Source of the DNA: Diphasiastrum complanatum
Lineage: Eukaryota > Streptophyta > Lycopodiopsida > Lycopodiales > Lycopodiaceae
DNA length: 64,000 bases
Assembly: GCA_029204225.1 (NCBI GenBank)
Contig: CM055110.1
Coordinates: 3,520,875 to 3,584,874, forward strand
Direction of reading: 5' to 3'
This document shows, in pieces, positions 33,905 to 44,970 of the stretch (the first letter of the stretch is position 1; each line of letters opens with the position of its first letter). A program made the translations under genes and the position numbers. The notes below the pieces were generated by a model. That model saw nothing but the letters and a program-made list of their open reading frames with translations. It was not told where the DNA came from and did no database searches.

Positions 33905-34760
33905 TATATTAGACGAATGTAAAATCTGCTTTTTTGAATGGTGATTTGGACAAAGTGTTCATTGATCAACCTGATGGATTTGTTAAAGAAGGACATGAAC
34001 ATAAAATTTGTCGTTTGAAGAAGACACTTTATGGCCTAAAACAAGTACCACATGTGTGGTTCAACAGGAGATGCATACTTTCAATCTAAAAGGATGGTGA
34101 GAACACACTTCGATCATAATCTCTATGCTTTATGATTTGATGGTGTAATTGCTTTGGTTGCACTCTATATTAATGACTTGATTATTATTGGAGATAATCA
34201 AGATGTGATAGACATGATCAAGATCGATCTCATAAATTAATTTGAGATGACGAATCTCAATCTAATGCCCTATTGTCTCAGAGTGGAAGTGTGGCAAAAA
34301 GGACATGAGGTGGGGCTAACCCAAGTCAAGTATGTCAGGAAATTGATGCATAGGTCCAGGTTGTAGAATTGTGAGCAAGTGAACACACCTATCGAGCTAG
34401 ATAGAAAGCTTTCCAAGCTTGATGAGTCACAATAGTTTGATGCTACATTATATAGACAATTGGTAGAAAATCTTGATTTACCTTATCATGATTAGGCCAG
34501 ATATATGCTATGTTGTTGGTATTGTGAGTTAGTTTATGGCATCACCTATTGAAACACATTGAAAGACAATCAAGTGCAGTTTGTAGTATGTTAAGGGTAC
34601 TTCTGACTATGGCTTAGTGTATAGGAAGTATGAGGGATTACCTTAGATTCGTAGTTTTGTGGATGCAGATTAAGAAGGTGACTATGATTATGCAGATCAA
34701 CCACAAGGTATATATTACAGTTAATACATGAGGGCAGACAACATGATTTTTGAAGAGGCA
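33905..34760 (+). pseudogene. Second Copia RT/RNase H, heavily decayed
   Basis: Recognisable blocks are VKSAFLNGDLDKVFIDQPDGF, CRLKKTLYGLKQVPHVWFNR, a degenerate active site LYINDLIIIGDN, and KLMHRSRL-type RT end. RNase H traces follow. Stops are frequent. The RT start overlaps in content with the preceding Copia fragment, so it is a separate, older insertion. Confidence 0.75.
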
Positions 34761-35810
34761 AAATTCAAACAATTTGAAGAAGTACCAAAACATATGTATT
34801 TCTTTTTCAAATATGCATTTTTAGAAAATTTTCACCAATGTCTCTCCAGTTAGTACCTGATATATAATCAACACTCTCTTTTCTATTGTTGAACTTGAAG
34901 ACCTGTCTTATTGTTTGGAGTCAACCAACATATCTTCTTCTAAAGTAATATCCAATATTGAAACAAAACTTTCCAAGTCTGATTTCATAGATGAGTTGAG
35001 GATTATGGTTGCAAAGAAAACCCAAGATATGATTTTAAAACATAATATGTACTTCAAATTAAAAGCCAATACAACTTAGATTTTTGAACTTCAATCATCA
35101 ACTATGGGGTCATTTTTGAAAAATTATTTTTTCTTGTCTTTCAGCTCTACCTACAACACTTTTTACTCATACCTTTTGAAAAAAATATTAGTTGTAGTGG
35201 TGCACGTAAAGTGGACTTGTAGCATTTTTGGCTGGTTGTTGTTTTTAATGACTCCAAAAATATTTGCAATCCAAATAACTATTTTTTGTTATTTTCATAA
35301 GCCAGATGTGGAATAAGCATATCAACTTGAATTTTATGAAAATCACTACATCACTTCATTCAGATAGCTTTCACAATTTGTCAATTTTTTCACAAGGCCA
35401 AATAAATATCACCACATTCTTACCTTGCACAAATTATAAAAGGTCGGGATTTTTTAGAGTTGTTGAGGATTCAAGAGTCTTTTTCAGAGGTGTCATTTTT
35501 GGTAAGGATTAAAATACCAAATGCTCTGAGTATTGTGCTACTCATGTTCTAGAGAAAAATAGTTATTAGGGGGCTTTTTTTGCTAGTGGCTTTCAGAATG
35601 GTCCCCGTAGAGTGCACCATTACTCGTGAAAATTTCACAAATACAAACTACGTAATTGTTAGAATTAGCCAAAAAAAAAAGTTGTAACGTAATTGTTGAA
35701 ATAAATAAAACAAACTATAATTGGTGTATACAATTTTTTTATAGCATTGAAAAATCAAATTTTATGAGCTCTAGAATGCATGCTTGTTGTTCATCTTTTT
35801 GTAAAGCCCT
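34761..35810. other. No gene seen
   Basis: AT-rich sequence with short open frames of no recognisable family. It could be part of the flank or upstream region of the AP2-like relic that follows. Confidence 0.5.
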
Positions 35811-35825
35811 GAAGAGTGAGACATT

Positions 35826-36995
35826 ATTCTCATAATCGCTGGAGCAGCATTTTCGGGCAGGGCACCTACTGCATGAAGCTTTTGGCACAACCATGCATGA
35901 GAATTTACTCTCAGACTATATTATGCAAGTTCCTTCGATCTTCTGCTAAAGCTGTTACCGAAAATGGGAGCTTGATCGGGATATCGAGAATGGCGATACA
36001 TCTTCCAGCAACTCCAAGGATGATGATACTACTAATCTGCAATCTTTGGCCCTATCGATGAGCCTCGTTTTACAGTGGAGCTTCGTTGCTGCGCCACATA
36101 TGTTGAATACTGTGAGCTCTCCTTCCGAATCCAAGAAGAGAAACGCTGGAAATGCCAGTGCCAAGGCACGTTCTCAAAGAAAGTCCATCGAGCTTCGGAC
36201 AATGCACGTCCATCTATAGAGTTAGTCGTTTCTTCTGAGAAAACACCATCTCTTCTGCTCAGTTCTGGAATCTGAATACATTCGATCAACTATTACACTT
36301 ATTGAAGCTGATTTAACTTATGTTGTAGTTCTGGGATGGCAAAGATAGGTAGATGATCAAATTAATTTGCATTGCTATGGTAGGTTGTTTAATTTTGGTC
36401 CTTAATGAGCAAATATAAAGCTGTGTAGTTCTGAGCTGTGGCTAATGGTTCACGTGAATTGTGTTACACATCGCTGGACAAGAAGCTATCTTTGGGATAA
36501 CAACTGCGAAAAAAGAAGGCCAATTTAGAAAGGGAAGGACAAACTAGAAAGGGAAGGCAAGGTAAGTGACCGCAATTTCAGTTTTGTGGCTTCGGCTCCT
36601 CTTTGTCTGCACCTCCAGCTATTTTTTCTATTTCTCCATGTGCCAATTACTGGAGCTTCAATCAGAATAGGCTTTTCGTGTCGGTGGTTTTGATGGAAAA
36701 TAAAAAGAAACTTTTAGTTAAAGTAGCGTGAGACTTGCTATTTATTTGTAACTTTATAACACAACTTTGTCAACATCGGTTTTCTTCTATAGTGATGACC
36801 TATGTAACTAATGCATCACATGTGATCGACATGGAGAATACTACGTTGTGAACATGTTACCTGGGGTAATATATGATTGCAACATTCTGCAAATGTGTAC
36901 AACAAGAGGATATGGTAAGGAGCGGAAGGCAGCTGGAGCATATGACTTGGCTGCGCTGAAGTACTGGGGACTACTACAACAATTAACTTCCGGTA
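35826..36995 (+). pseudogene. ANT/PLETHORA-like AP2 transcription factor relic
   Basis: The first block (35826-36250) reads SNSKDDDTTNLQSLALSMS, then SPSESKKRNAGNASAKARSQ and RKSIE. After a frameshift comes GQCTSIYR, the entry into the first AP2 domain. A second block (about 36455-36555) gives VTHRWTRSYLWDNNC and, after another frameshift, EGQTRKGRQ before a GTAAGT donor. A third (about 36917-36992) gives GYGKERKAAGAYDLAALKYWG, then a frameshifted TTTINF and GTAAGT. Block order and intron positions match AINTEGUMENTA-like proteins, which bind DNA and control meristem and embryo growth. Stops, frameshifts and about 230 bp of extra sequence within the domain mark it as dead. The second AP2 domain is not found. 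Confidence 0.72.
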
Positions 36996-37907
36996 AGTAC
37001 TGAAATTCTCACACAATGATTCTGAAGACTTGCTGGTCTCAAAAATCTTACCAATAAACAGTAACCAACTCAATGGTTTCAAACCTTGGCCCATGGCTGC
37101 CTCCTGGAAATAAATAATAATCATTATCTTCGATTACATTTTTTTAGCCCATGTGTTTTTATGTAGAGTCGTTAAGAAGGTAGGCTGCCAAGTTCATAAC
37201 GACTTTCATCCTTGTTACTCTTTAGCCTTTAGATCGTGATGCCTGCTTGCTGCCCGGTTCAGAAGCGACAATGCGTGTACTGATGCGAATTATATACTAT
37301 TTCATAGATTGCTAAGTGTATCATGCATCATAAAGCAAAGGTTGCAGGCTTTTGATAAAAGCAATAATCCAGCACTTGTCTTTCTAATAGAATCATAGTG
37401 CTTTCTAATAGTATCAGAGAAAAACAAGAGTAACACTTTAATAGGTCTTCAATCTTGATGCGTTGGCCTGTGATACTCAGCTGCTTACCCGATCAGTCAG
37501 TCACTGAGGAGGAAGAAAACTCCAAGCAAATTGCCTGCAATCGTATCCTGCAAGGAGAGCCCATTGGAGGACCGTACCAGCTCTACCTCCACCTACGAGT
37601 ACAACATGCTGAGATCAGTAAAATACAACTGCAATGCCTATGAAGCAAATGATTATGTAGTCAATTTTGTGGGTCCAATATTGGTGCTGGACCATACATG
37701 TACATGCCTTACAACTTACTATTTTCCTTTGGAAATCTTGCTGATTCGGAAGCCTACTCATTGTGATGTTATGATGGAGAATGGAAATGCATTATGTAAC
37801 TACTATCTTTCCTATAAGATACTCATGTAATACTTTTCAAAGGTTTATCTATGACCACTGAATTACATTTTCGCCAAAATCTCTAAGGTTTTAGGCTCAC
37901 TTCATAC
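36996..37907. other. No gene firmly seen
   Basis: A frame at about 37505-37680 (LRRKKTPSKLPAIVSCKESP) looks exon-like but I do not recognise it. It lies where later exons of the AP2-like relic would be, yet lacks the expected AP2 motifs. Confidence 0.4.
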
Positions 37908-38130
37908 GCTAGTTGTTGAACTTATGAATGTGTAAATACCGACACACGTGCCACAGTAAAGGACAAAGACATGCTTGAATCTCACTATCAAATATAGAAG
38001 TGACTACCATAGGCTAGTTGTTGAACTAGTTCCCTTAGGTATACTTCATGAACGTGTAAATAGTCACACGCAAGCCAAAGTTGAGGACAAAAAAGACATG
38101 ATTCTCACTACCAAATATAGAAGTGACTAG
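37908..38130. repeat. Imperfect tandem duplication of about 105-115 bp
   Basis: Both units begin GCTAGTTGTTGAACT, contain ATGAA-GTGTAAATA and GGACAAA, and end AAATATAGAAGTGACTA. The second unit has a short insertion after the start. Confidence 0.75.
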
Positions 38131-38564
38131 CATCTTGCATGCTAGTCAACAACTAGGGAACAAATAATTCATAAGGGCGTATGGAATCTGAAAAGAAGAA
38201 CATTCTGTACACCGATATGGGAATTAATTTGATTATTTGGAGTAGCAATAGTATTTTAGATTGCAACATCACAACATGAGACGTGGAATCATGATGAGAG
38301 AGCAGTCCTACTAGAATCTCAATACAACTTAATCAAACACATTATCGTCACATTGTAGCTTTATTAGTAATAACCTTCAACAAAACATCAAATTTGTGTA
38401 GCTTTTTCTAGGTTGATAGTATTACGTACAACGATAAATGTTTGCATTCGAATCTTATAGAAGCTATTTAGTTCTAGTTTGATTTCTCAATCGCATATTG
38501 ATTACAATTTATGACCACCAATCCTTGTTCTCTTCATATGATAGAATAACACAGATTTAAAAAG

Positions 38565-38692
38565 TTTTATAGGTTGTAATTTGTGTATTTTCACTACATA
38601 ACAACATTTTATCAAGGCTTCTTGTGTATTTTATAGGGTGTAATTTGTGTATTTTCACTACATAACAAAATTTTATCAAGGCTTCTTGTGTT
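38565..38692. repeat. 64-bp tandem duplication
   Basis: Copies 38565-38628 and 38629-38692 both read TTTTATAGG, then GTAATTTGTGTATTTTCACT, ending GGCTTCTTGTGT. They differ at two or three bases. Confidence 0.9.
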
Positions 38693-38851
38693 TACATCTC
38701 TCATAGATTACAATTTTCAATAGGCAATTTTATGTACTAAAATCTTAGAACATAGTAATCATTTATTCCTAAGATAGGGCCATGTGGCTTGCCGCAAAGC
38801 CCTGCCTTAGAAATAAAGGATTATATAATACATTGCACACCGAAATTATTC

Positions 38852-39210
38852 CTACATTTACTTATAAAGCCTACAGTCTACAGATAATTGCAATATACAG
38901 ATAGCCAAATTCTAGTATTTCCATGTTTATTGAACAACTAAACCTAATACTCAACAACATCCCGAAAATCACACCAATTGTTATACTCGACGACATAAAT
39001 ATTAATACATTAAGCATAAACAAGAATTTCCAGAAACTTCAATTACTTAAGTCTCAACATAATATACAACTATCCTTCCAACAACTAACAACTATATCTG
39101 GCACACAATTGGATCATATCCGGACAAACATACAAAATTCAATAAATTTATTTAGAACTACATACGCTTATTGGTCAGATCGTTCACGAATATATTACAT
39201 GTGTGAATGA
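38852..39210 (+). pseudogene. Transposon endonuclease/exonuclease/phosphatase-like fragment
   Basis: The frame gives IIAIYR, a stop, then PNSSISMFIEQLNLILNNI, IVILDDINI (matching the GDFN box with the Gly and Phe changed), LKSQHNIQLSFQQ, TTISGTQLDHIRTNIQ and AYWSDRSRIYYMCE. The T-x-GTQLDHI and YWSDH-like blocks are hallmarks of DNase I-like endonuclease domains carried by LINEs and by Helentron-type helicase transposons. No RT or helicase is visible around it. The stop and the altered catalytic boxes show it is dead. Assignment to a Helentron rather than a LINE is a guess. Confidence 0.6.
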
Positions 39211-39301
39211 AAAAAAAAACATTAAGAAAATCTTAACAAAATACAGTTTAATGCATGTTGCAAATGCAAGGCCTTGTGGCTTGCCACAATGCACTTGTTT
39301 T

Positions 39302-39477
39302 ACTATGCTCAGCATAGCAAACTAGTCTTTTGATCCGTTTTTTTCTTTTGAAAAAACTATTTCCTTCAATGTGAAAAAACTATTCATTACTCATGCACTT
39401 CAAATATAAAAAGTCATGAATGGTGAAAATCACGTTGAAGGGCAGGGTTTCTTCGAACAGAATAGATTGTTCAAAAG
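39302..39477 (+). repeat. Dispersed 178-bp repeat, copy 2
   Basis: Matches 20936-21113 with only a handful of substitutions, from TATGCTCAGCATAGCAAACT to GAAGGGCAGGGTTTCTTC. It follows the endonuclease-like fragment directly. Confidence 0.75.
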
Positions 39478-39481
39478 TTTG

Positions 39482-39493
39482 GCTTTGATACCA
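39482..39493 (-). other. Primer-binding-site-like motif
   Basis: The minus strand reads TGGTATCAAAGC after ...CCTTTCACA, the arrangement of an LTR end followed by a tRNA-Met priming site. An LTR would run rightwards from 39494, but I cannot find its other end, and no gag lies to the left. Weak. Confidence 0.35.
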
Positions 39494-41290
39494 TGTGAAA
39501 GGTTCATGCTTAAAGGAACAAACCTAAATATTCCAAGATTATCTACACAATCTCTAACTATATAACCTAGTCAAGATGTACAAACATCCAAAAGATCTTC
39601 AAACTCTTCAATTGGATCAAATATGGTGAAGGACCTGTAATAATGTCAAAGATTATTGTAGAGACTTATCTCCTCCAATATTCACCAAAATGAGGTATGT
39701 AAATCAACTTCTAAAACGGTAAAGTATTCAACTAATTATTGTTGTAGTAGGCCGAACTTAGAAGGTTCTAGAAATAGGAATAAGCCCTAAATCTCCACCA
39801 TTCGTCAAATCAATGGTCTAGATTGACTAGCTGATGACCACATAGTCTTAAGAAATATGTGCATAAAACAATATAAAAATGTCATTTGGACCAACTTGGC
39901 CCCCTCCACATATTTCCACACGTGGCCTCCAATTTGACCCATTGGTCAAACTATTTGATATTTCCATATTTGCCAATTTTAACTATATTTTCACACATTA
40001 TGGGGACCCCAAGATAATGGAATGATAGCAATGAAGTGAGGAGCATGTGTATTTTTGCATCAAGAAGTTGAAAGCATGTAAACTTTCTTGAATATAGGAA
40101 AGAAAGGATTTGCACGTTCATGCTATATAACACCCAAAATTGTTTCCTTGGATCGAGATATTTAAAAATGGCAAAGAGCAAAGAAATGCAAACATAAAGT
40201 GGTGCGCTGGTCACATAGGCCTCAATCTTGTTCCAATAAACTCAAACAACTTCTTGAACAACACATTGTGTATTAAATATATGGAGCTATGAAGGAGATG
40301 AAGATGAATATGAAGGCAATGAGCATGAAGCCAACATCATTAGCAATGATTGTCGAACAAGATTTGGCTTTATAATATTTACAAAAGAATGAAATTAATA
40401 GATAAGTATTAAAGTGAAGCAAAGCCCATGGATGAAGATGCATATGCAAAAATTTCTTTGTTTGGAATTTAAACAACAATTTTTATTCAATCTAGAATTG
40501 GATGAGAAAGAGTGCAAAAATTCAACAATAAATAAATGAAACATTGTCTGAGAATGAGACTTTATTATTTTGTTTGTTGATTTTTTTATACAAATACCAT
40601 ATAAAATCACTTTTTGTTTATAAGTAAATTTTGGAGTTGCAATTTAGAGCTAATACTTTGAGTCACAAATTGAAGCAATCATAATAGCACTAATTTTATG
40701 ATTTATGTACCATCAAATTCATCACTTCACAAATTTTCAAAAATGCTTTTTTTTTTCTACCTAGTCAAAAAATCGCAACTGCAACAAGCTCAACAAAAAT
40801 TTAAATTGAAAACATGTTAAGCTCGTATAATATCTATTGTCCTTGAAATAGATCATCAATGTTTTTGTCATCACCAATCATGTAGGTCTTGCCTAAGATC
40901 TTATTGCTCATGCAACGTGCGACATGCAACGTCAATTCAAAGTGACGAGGATTTATGTTAATTTAGCAACTTTAGGCAACACTAAAAACAACATTGATAC
41001 GAATAGACCCTAAACAATGGGAGTTTCTTCTTTCGAATAGCCCCCCATTGGCGTCAACTACCAATAGCACACCTCAAGGACTACTAACAACATCCCAAAT
41101 TGAGAATTTTGGGAATGGTAGACCACATGGTAGCAAGACGGGTATAGATACAAATTTTTACACCTATAAATGAGTAACTGGTTGTTAAAGCATATTCAGA
41201 AGATTTAAAAATTGTGTTTTTCATGGATGTCTAACACAAAAAAAGGTGACACATTATTCCACATTTACACAAATTTACCATAATTATCTT
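39494..41290. other. No gene seen; AT-rich
   Basis: Possibly an LTR remnant at the left end. No coding region is recognisable; open frames at 39951-40610 on the minus strand are AT-driven. Confidence 0.45.
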
Positions 41291-41299
41291 ATTTATGCA

Positions 41300-42460
41300 A
41301 CAAAAGATGAGAGAATCTGAACGAGTACAACCTCTAATTGAATGGCAAAATAGGGAAAATTAATGTGGTGACATTGTGAATAACCAAGCGAATGCACATG
41401 GTGCCAAGTACAGGTCATATGGCTATATTTGTCCAAGTAATTGTGGAGGAAAGCACCTCTACAAAGCTTGGATGAATCAATATTGTGATAATGTAAATAA
41501 TCAGCCCAAGGATTGTTGCTCTTCTAGAAGTAATATACAATGCATATGGTGCCACGATATCAATCATATAGCTAATGTGTTTCCAAATTGTAAGAAAATA
41601 TAATTCATGTATTTGTTCAAGCATCTACCATAATTACCCAATTTACACAACACAACCAGAACCTCACGTTAAGAGAGAATCTCAACGTGAGCGACTTCTA
41701 ATTGAAGGGCAATATAGGTGGATTCAATATTGTGACAATGTGAATACCCAAGCCAAGCATCATTGTGCTCTTCTAGATATGATATACAAGGCACAAGTTA
41801 GGTTATAGGTGATATGGCTAGTGAGTATTTGAATTTTAGAGAAACATGATTCAAGAATTTGTCCAAGTATTGTCAATGAAAGCACCTCTCCAAAGTTGGG
41901 CCAAAATATCCCAAACAAAAAGGAAAGACCAAAGCATCTAGTTCCAAGTCAATTCAAGTGAAACCGTTGAAGATAGTTGATATGAATTCCCCTCTAATAT
42001 TATGGTTGGAACTTGGTGCAATTAGAATGCCACATGCTCTTCAACCAGAATTTATTATTATTGATGACATGCCACCTAATAGAAACACCAATGATAGATA
42101 CATAGAATAGAAGCCAATAAAAGACTTTCCCCTTGAGATATCAAAAAGCACTGTATTCTAATAAAAAAGGAGAGAAGGCATTGTCGAACGTTGCTATACA
42201 CCAAATATATAAAGAAACACCTTTAGGGACACAAAAATAAGGTTTTTAAGTCCTAGGACTGATCCTTAAGAGCACCTAAGGGGGATGAAATTCTATGGCA
42301 TTTCTAGGCACATATGAGTCATGATACTTGATATTTTTTGTCCACAACTACTACAAATCACCAGAGTGTACAAAAATCTTTTGTCGATCCATCATCCCTT
42401 GAGATCAATGTGCATCACATCACGAAAAACCCACTCAATCTTACAAAGATACTGACAAGA
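41300..42460 (+). pseudogene. Degraded gag-like region with repeated zinc-knuckle motifs
   Basis: The peptide blocks ESERVQPLIEWQ / ESQRERLLIEGQYRW, QYCDNVNNQPKDCC / QYCDNVNTQAKHHCALL and CIWCHDINHIANVFPNC recur in this order within about 500 bp. CIWCHDINHIAN resembles a CCHC knuckle that has lost its last cysteine spacing. Further fragments follow to about 42460. I infer an old retroelement gag, possibly Gypsy-like, but no protease or RT motif confirms it. Confidence 0.4.
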
Positions 42461-44883
42461 ATGACCAATATATCAATGGTGCTCGAGTAACTACTATGTT
42501 TGAAGAAGCTTACAATTGCTATTGATGGTTTAGAGGAAGTACCACTAACAATTCAAATGGAAGAACATGACCTCCACAGTATCTGAGGTGGAACTAGGCC
42601 CATGCTTGCACATGCTCAAATACCAACTGCTAGATTTGAGGCCTTGTGCTCCTTGGCTAGTCTATGTGATGGAAAGTGTGATATTGTACATAACTCGATT
42701 GGCTCTGTTGGCAGTAAAACAAAAAATAAAGAAATGAGGGTGAAATAGCTAAAGAAGTGGAAACATGACGAGTCTAAGAAAGGTACAAGGCAGATTATAT
42801 GATATTCAAATGATCGACCATAAAAACTTTGATGCCCACTCCTAAGCAAGCTTTAGATAAAGAAGCCAAAGCAAGCCATGACTGAGAGAAAGAGATGTTT
42901 GTATACGGACGAGTGAGTATAACCAGTGTAAAGTTTACCACCAGACGCTACACATATAAAAGGGGTAATAGAGGTTTCATTGATAGATCTAGAACACTCA
43001 GCAAGATAATGTCACAGAAAGACTTGTTGAAACTAACTTCAATCTTTATTGTAATGTGTTTACTTTGAAACCATCAAGAAAAGACTTGCGACTCCAAAAC
43101 CCTAAAGACTAGCAGAGAAGCACAAATATGTCTTTTTTGCTTGCCCTAGGTCTTCACTCAAAATTGGTAAATCCCTACAACGGAAAGAACTCTTATGATA
43201 ATGGCATTTTCCTAAACATTTCTGTAAAAGCAATGGAAACTAAGAGAAAAAAAAATCAATTAAAGTCCATACAGCACTACAGAAGTCCCAAAACTAGAAC
43301 TATATAGCAGAGTTCAAAATTTATTTTTAATGAAATCAAACTCCAATAGCCTGTTGTGATATAATTGGATTAGCTATGATTCATCTTTTAACCACTGGCC
43401 ATTACATTTAATTTTGTCTATTCAAGAAGTCATATGGGTTTTTCAGACCAGGCATCGTTCTTGTGCATTTGGAGGCGTGCTCATCTGATTAATAGGAACT
43501 GTTGTGGATAATACAGATGCGTTTATCCTTTTGAGATTGGAATCTCTAAGGGCGCTTGGGTGAACAAAAGTGAAATCTATTTTGCATGTTGGAGGAAACA
43601 TCACGTTATTTTTGACACAAAATTCATATCTTCCTCTTGAATGCCATCAATGGAAGATGTCCAGAATTGTCTTGAGATCCTTGCAATTTCCCATCGTGAA
43701 TGGTGAAAGGTATTCCCTTTGAATAAAATCTTCTAACCTCATGGACCTAGAGAAAAGGGAATTCTATTCCGATTGTTTGCCCATCATCATTCTCCTGTTT
43801 AACGCAAAGTCCATGGTCTTCATCATGACCTATTGGAGTTTCTCCCCAAATATAATGCATCTTTGCTAATCATGAAAAAGAATAAATTGGAGTTATTTTC
43901 TCACAATTGGTGGAAATCACCAGGCAAGCAAAAATTTCTTGAGTAAATGTGAGGATATAAGGCAATGTAGAACATCACTACTTTTCTTACATCACTTCGT
44001 TGCTTGTTTTGCCCTCAGCAACAAGTACATGGATGATTTTTTTACTAGCTCACTGAATCTAGCACTAATCCTTTCAAGTTTCACAAGAAAACCAAACAAA
44101 AAAATATTGGTCTAAGCTGGATTTTTCTTGGCTTGATTTAGGAGCAAACAAGGTTTAAACTTTTCAAAACAGAGGTCGGTTATCTACTCAGAAAACGAAT
44201 ATTGCTTTGGCTTTCATATAGCTGGGACTGAAACCACCTTTCAGGTCGTAGTTCCAACTTCCCAATTGGATCCTCTATTTCCTCAATACATCATGATGGG
44301 GAACATTGCTCATGGCAACAATAACAAGCATCAATCCTAAAAGCAATATCTCAACTTTTATACGTTGCAAAGCAGATTCAAATGTTGTATAAGAGAAAAC
44401 CTCAGAACTCAAAATGCACTTGCTTGAAGTGGCATCTTGCATGCCCATTGAATCAACTGGATGGTAAACACTAGGACCCTGCAGTTGGCAGGGACAAGAA
44501 ATCCAGTTTCAGCTAGGCAATGTACACTCCTGTGCAGTGTACACCTAACCTTTGGATTGTGCCTTTCCAGGCAGTTCTTTCTTATAAACAATAAGGTACC
44601 CACTATTTACATAATCAACAATTTAATCATATGAAAATGTGGCACAACATGATTTCAATGATGAGTTGCCTTACATATCTACATCAGACTCAACAATTGA
44701 TTGCAACATCTACTGAAGCCCATCTGCTAATTTCAAAGTTTCCATGAGGCGAGGTTACGCCTCTCGATTGAACTTTGAGACCCACAAGATAGGCAAGCTT
44801 CCCCACAACAATAGAAATGCTATTTATCTAGAGAAACAATAGCAATTTTTGTGACATCTGCTCAACTGCATTCCATCAGACTG
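42461..44883. other. No gene seen
   Basis: Gene-free as far as I can read. This is the 3' side of the SUVR5-like gene on the minus strand and would include its 3' UTR near the right end. Confidence 0.5.
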
Positions 44884-44955
44884 GCATACAGCTAGTAGAG
44901 CCTTCCATGACTTGGAGCTCCATATTGACAAGGATAACCCAAGCATTCATTACAA
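44884..44955 (-). repeat. Partial tandem duplication of the SUVR5-like last exon
   Basis: The minus strand here reads GYPCQYGAPSHGRLY followed by TAG, a damaged copy of the last-exon end [16 protein letters not shown]-stop located 79 bp away. Two of the zinc-binding cysteines are lost. It lies downstream of the real stop, so it would fall in the 3' UTR or act as an alternative end only if splicing changed. Confidence 0.8.
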
Positions 44956-44970
44956 CGGGCTAGCTTACAG

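Noticed and set aside
37531-37830. 99-aa frame after the AP2-like relic, considered as a later exon
   Set aside because: It does not contain the linker or second AP2 domain motifs expected after the first domain.
39494-40262. Possible Copia LTR to the right of a primer-site-like motif
   Set aside because: No matching LTR start, polypurine tract or gag was found; kept only as a weak motif.
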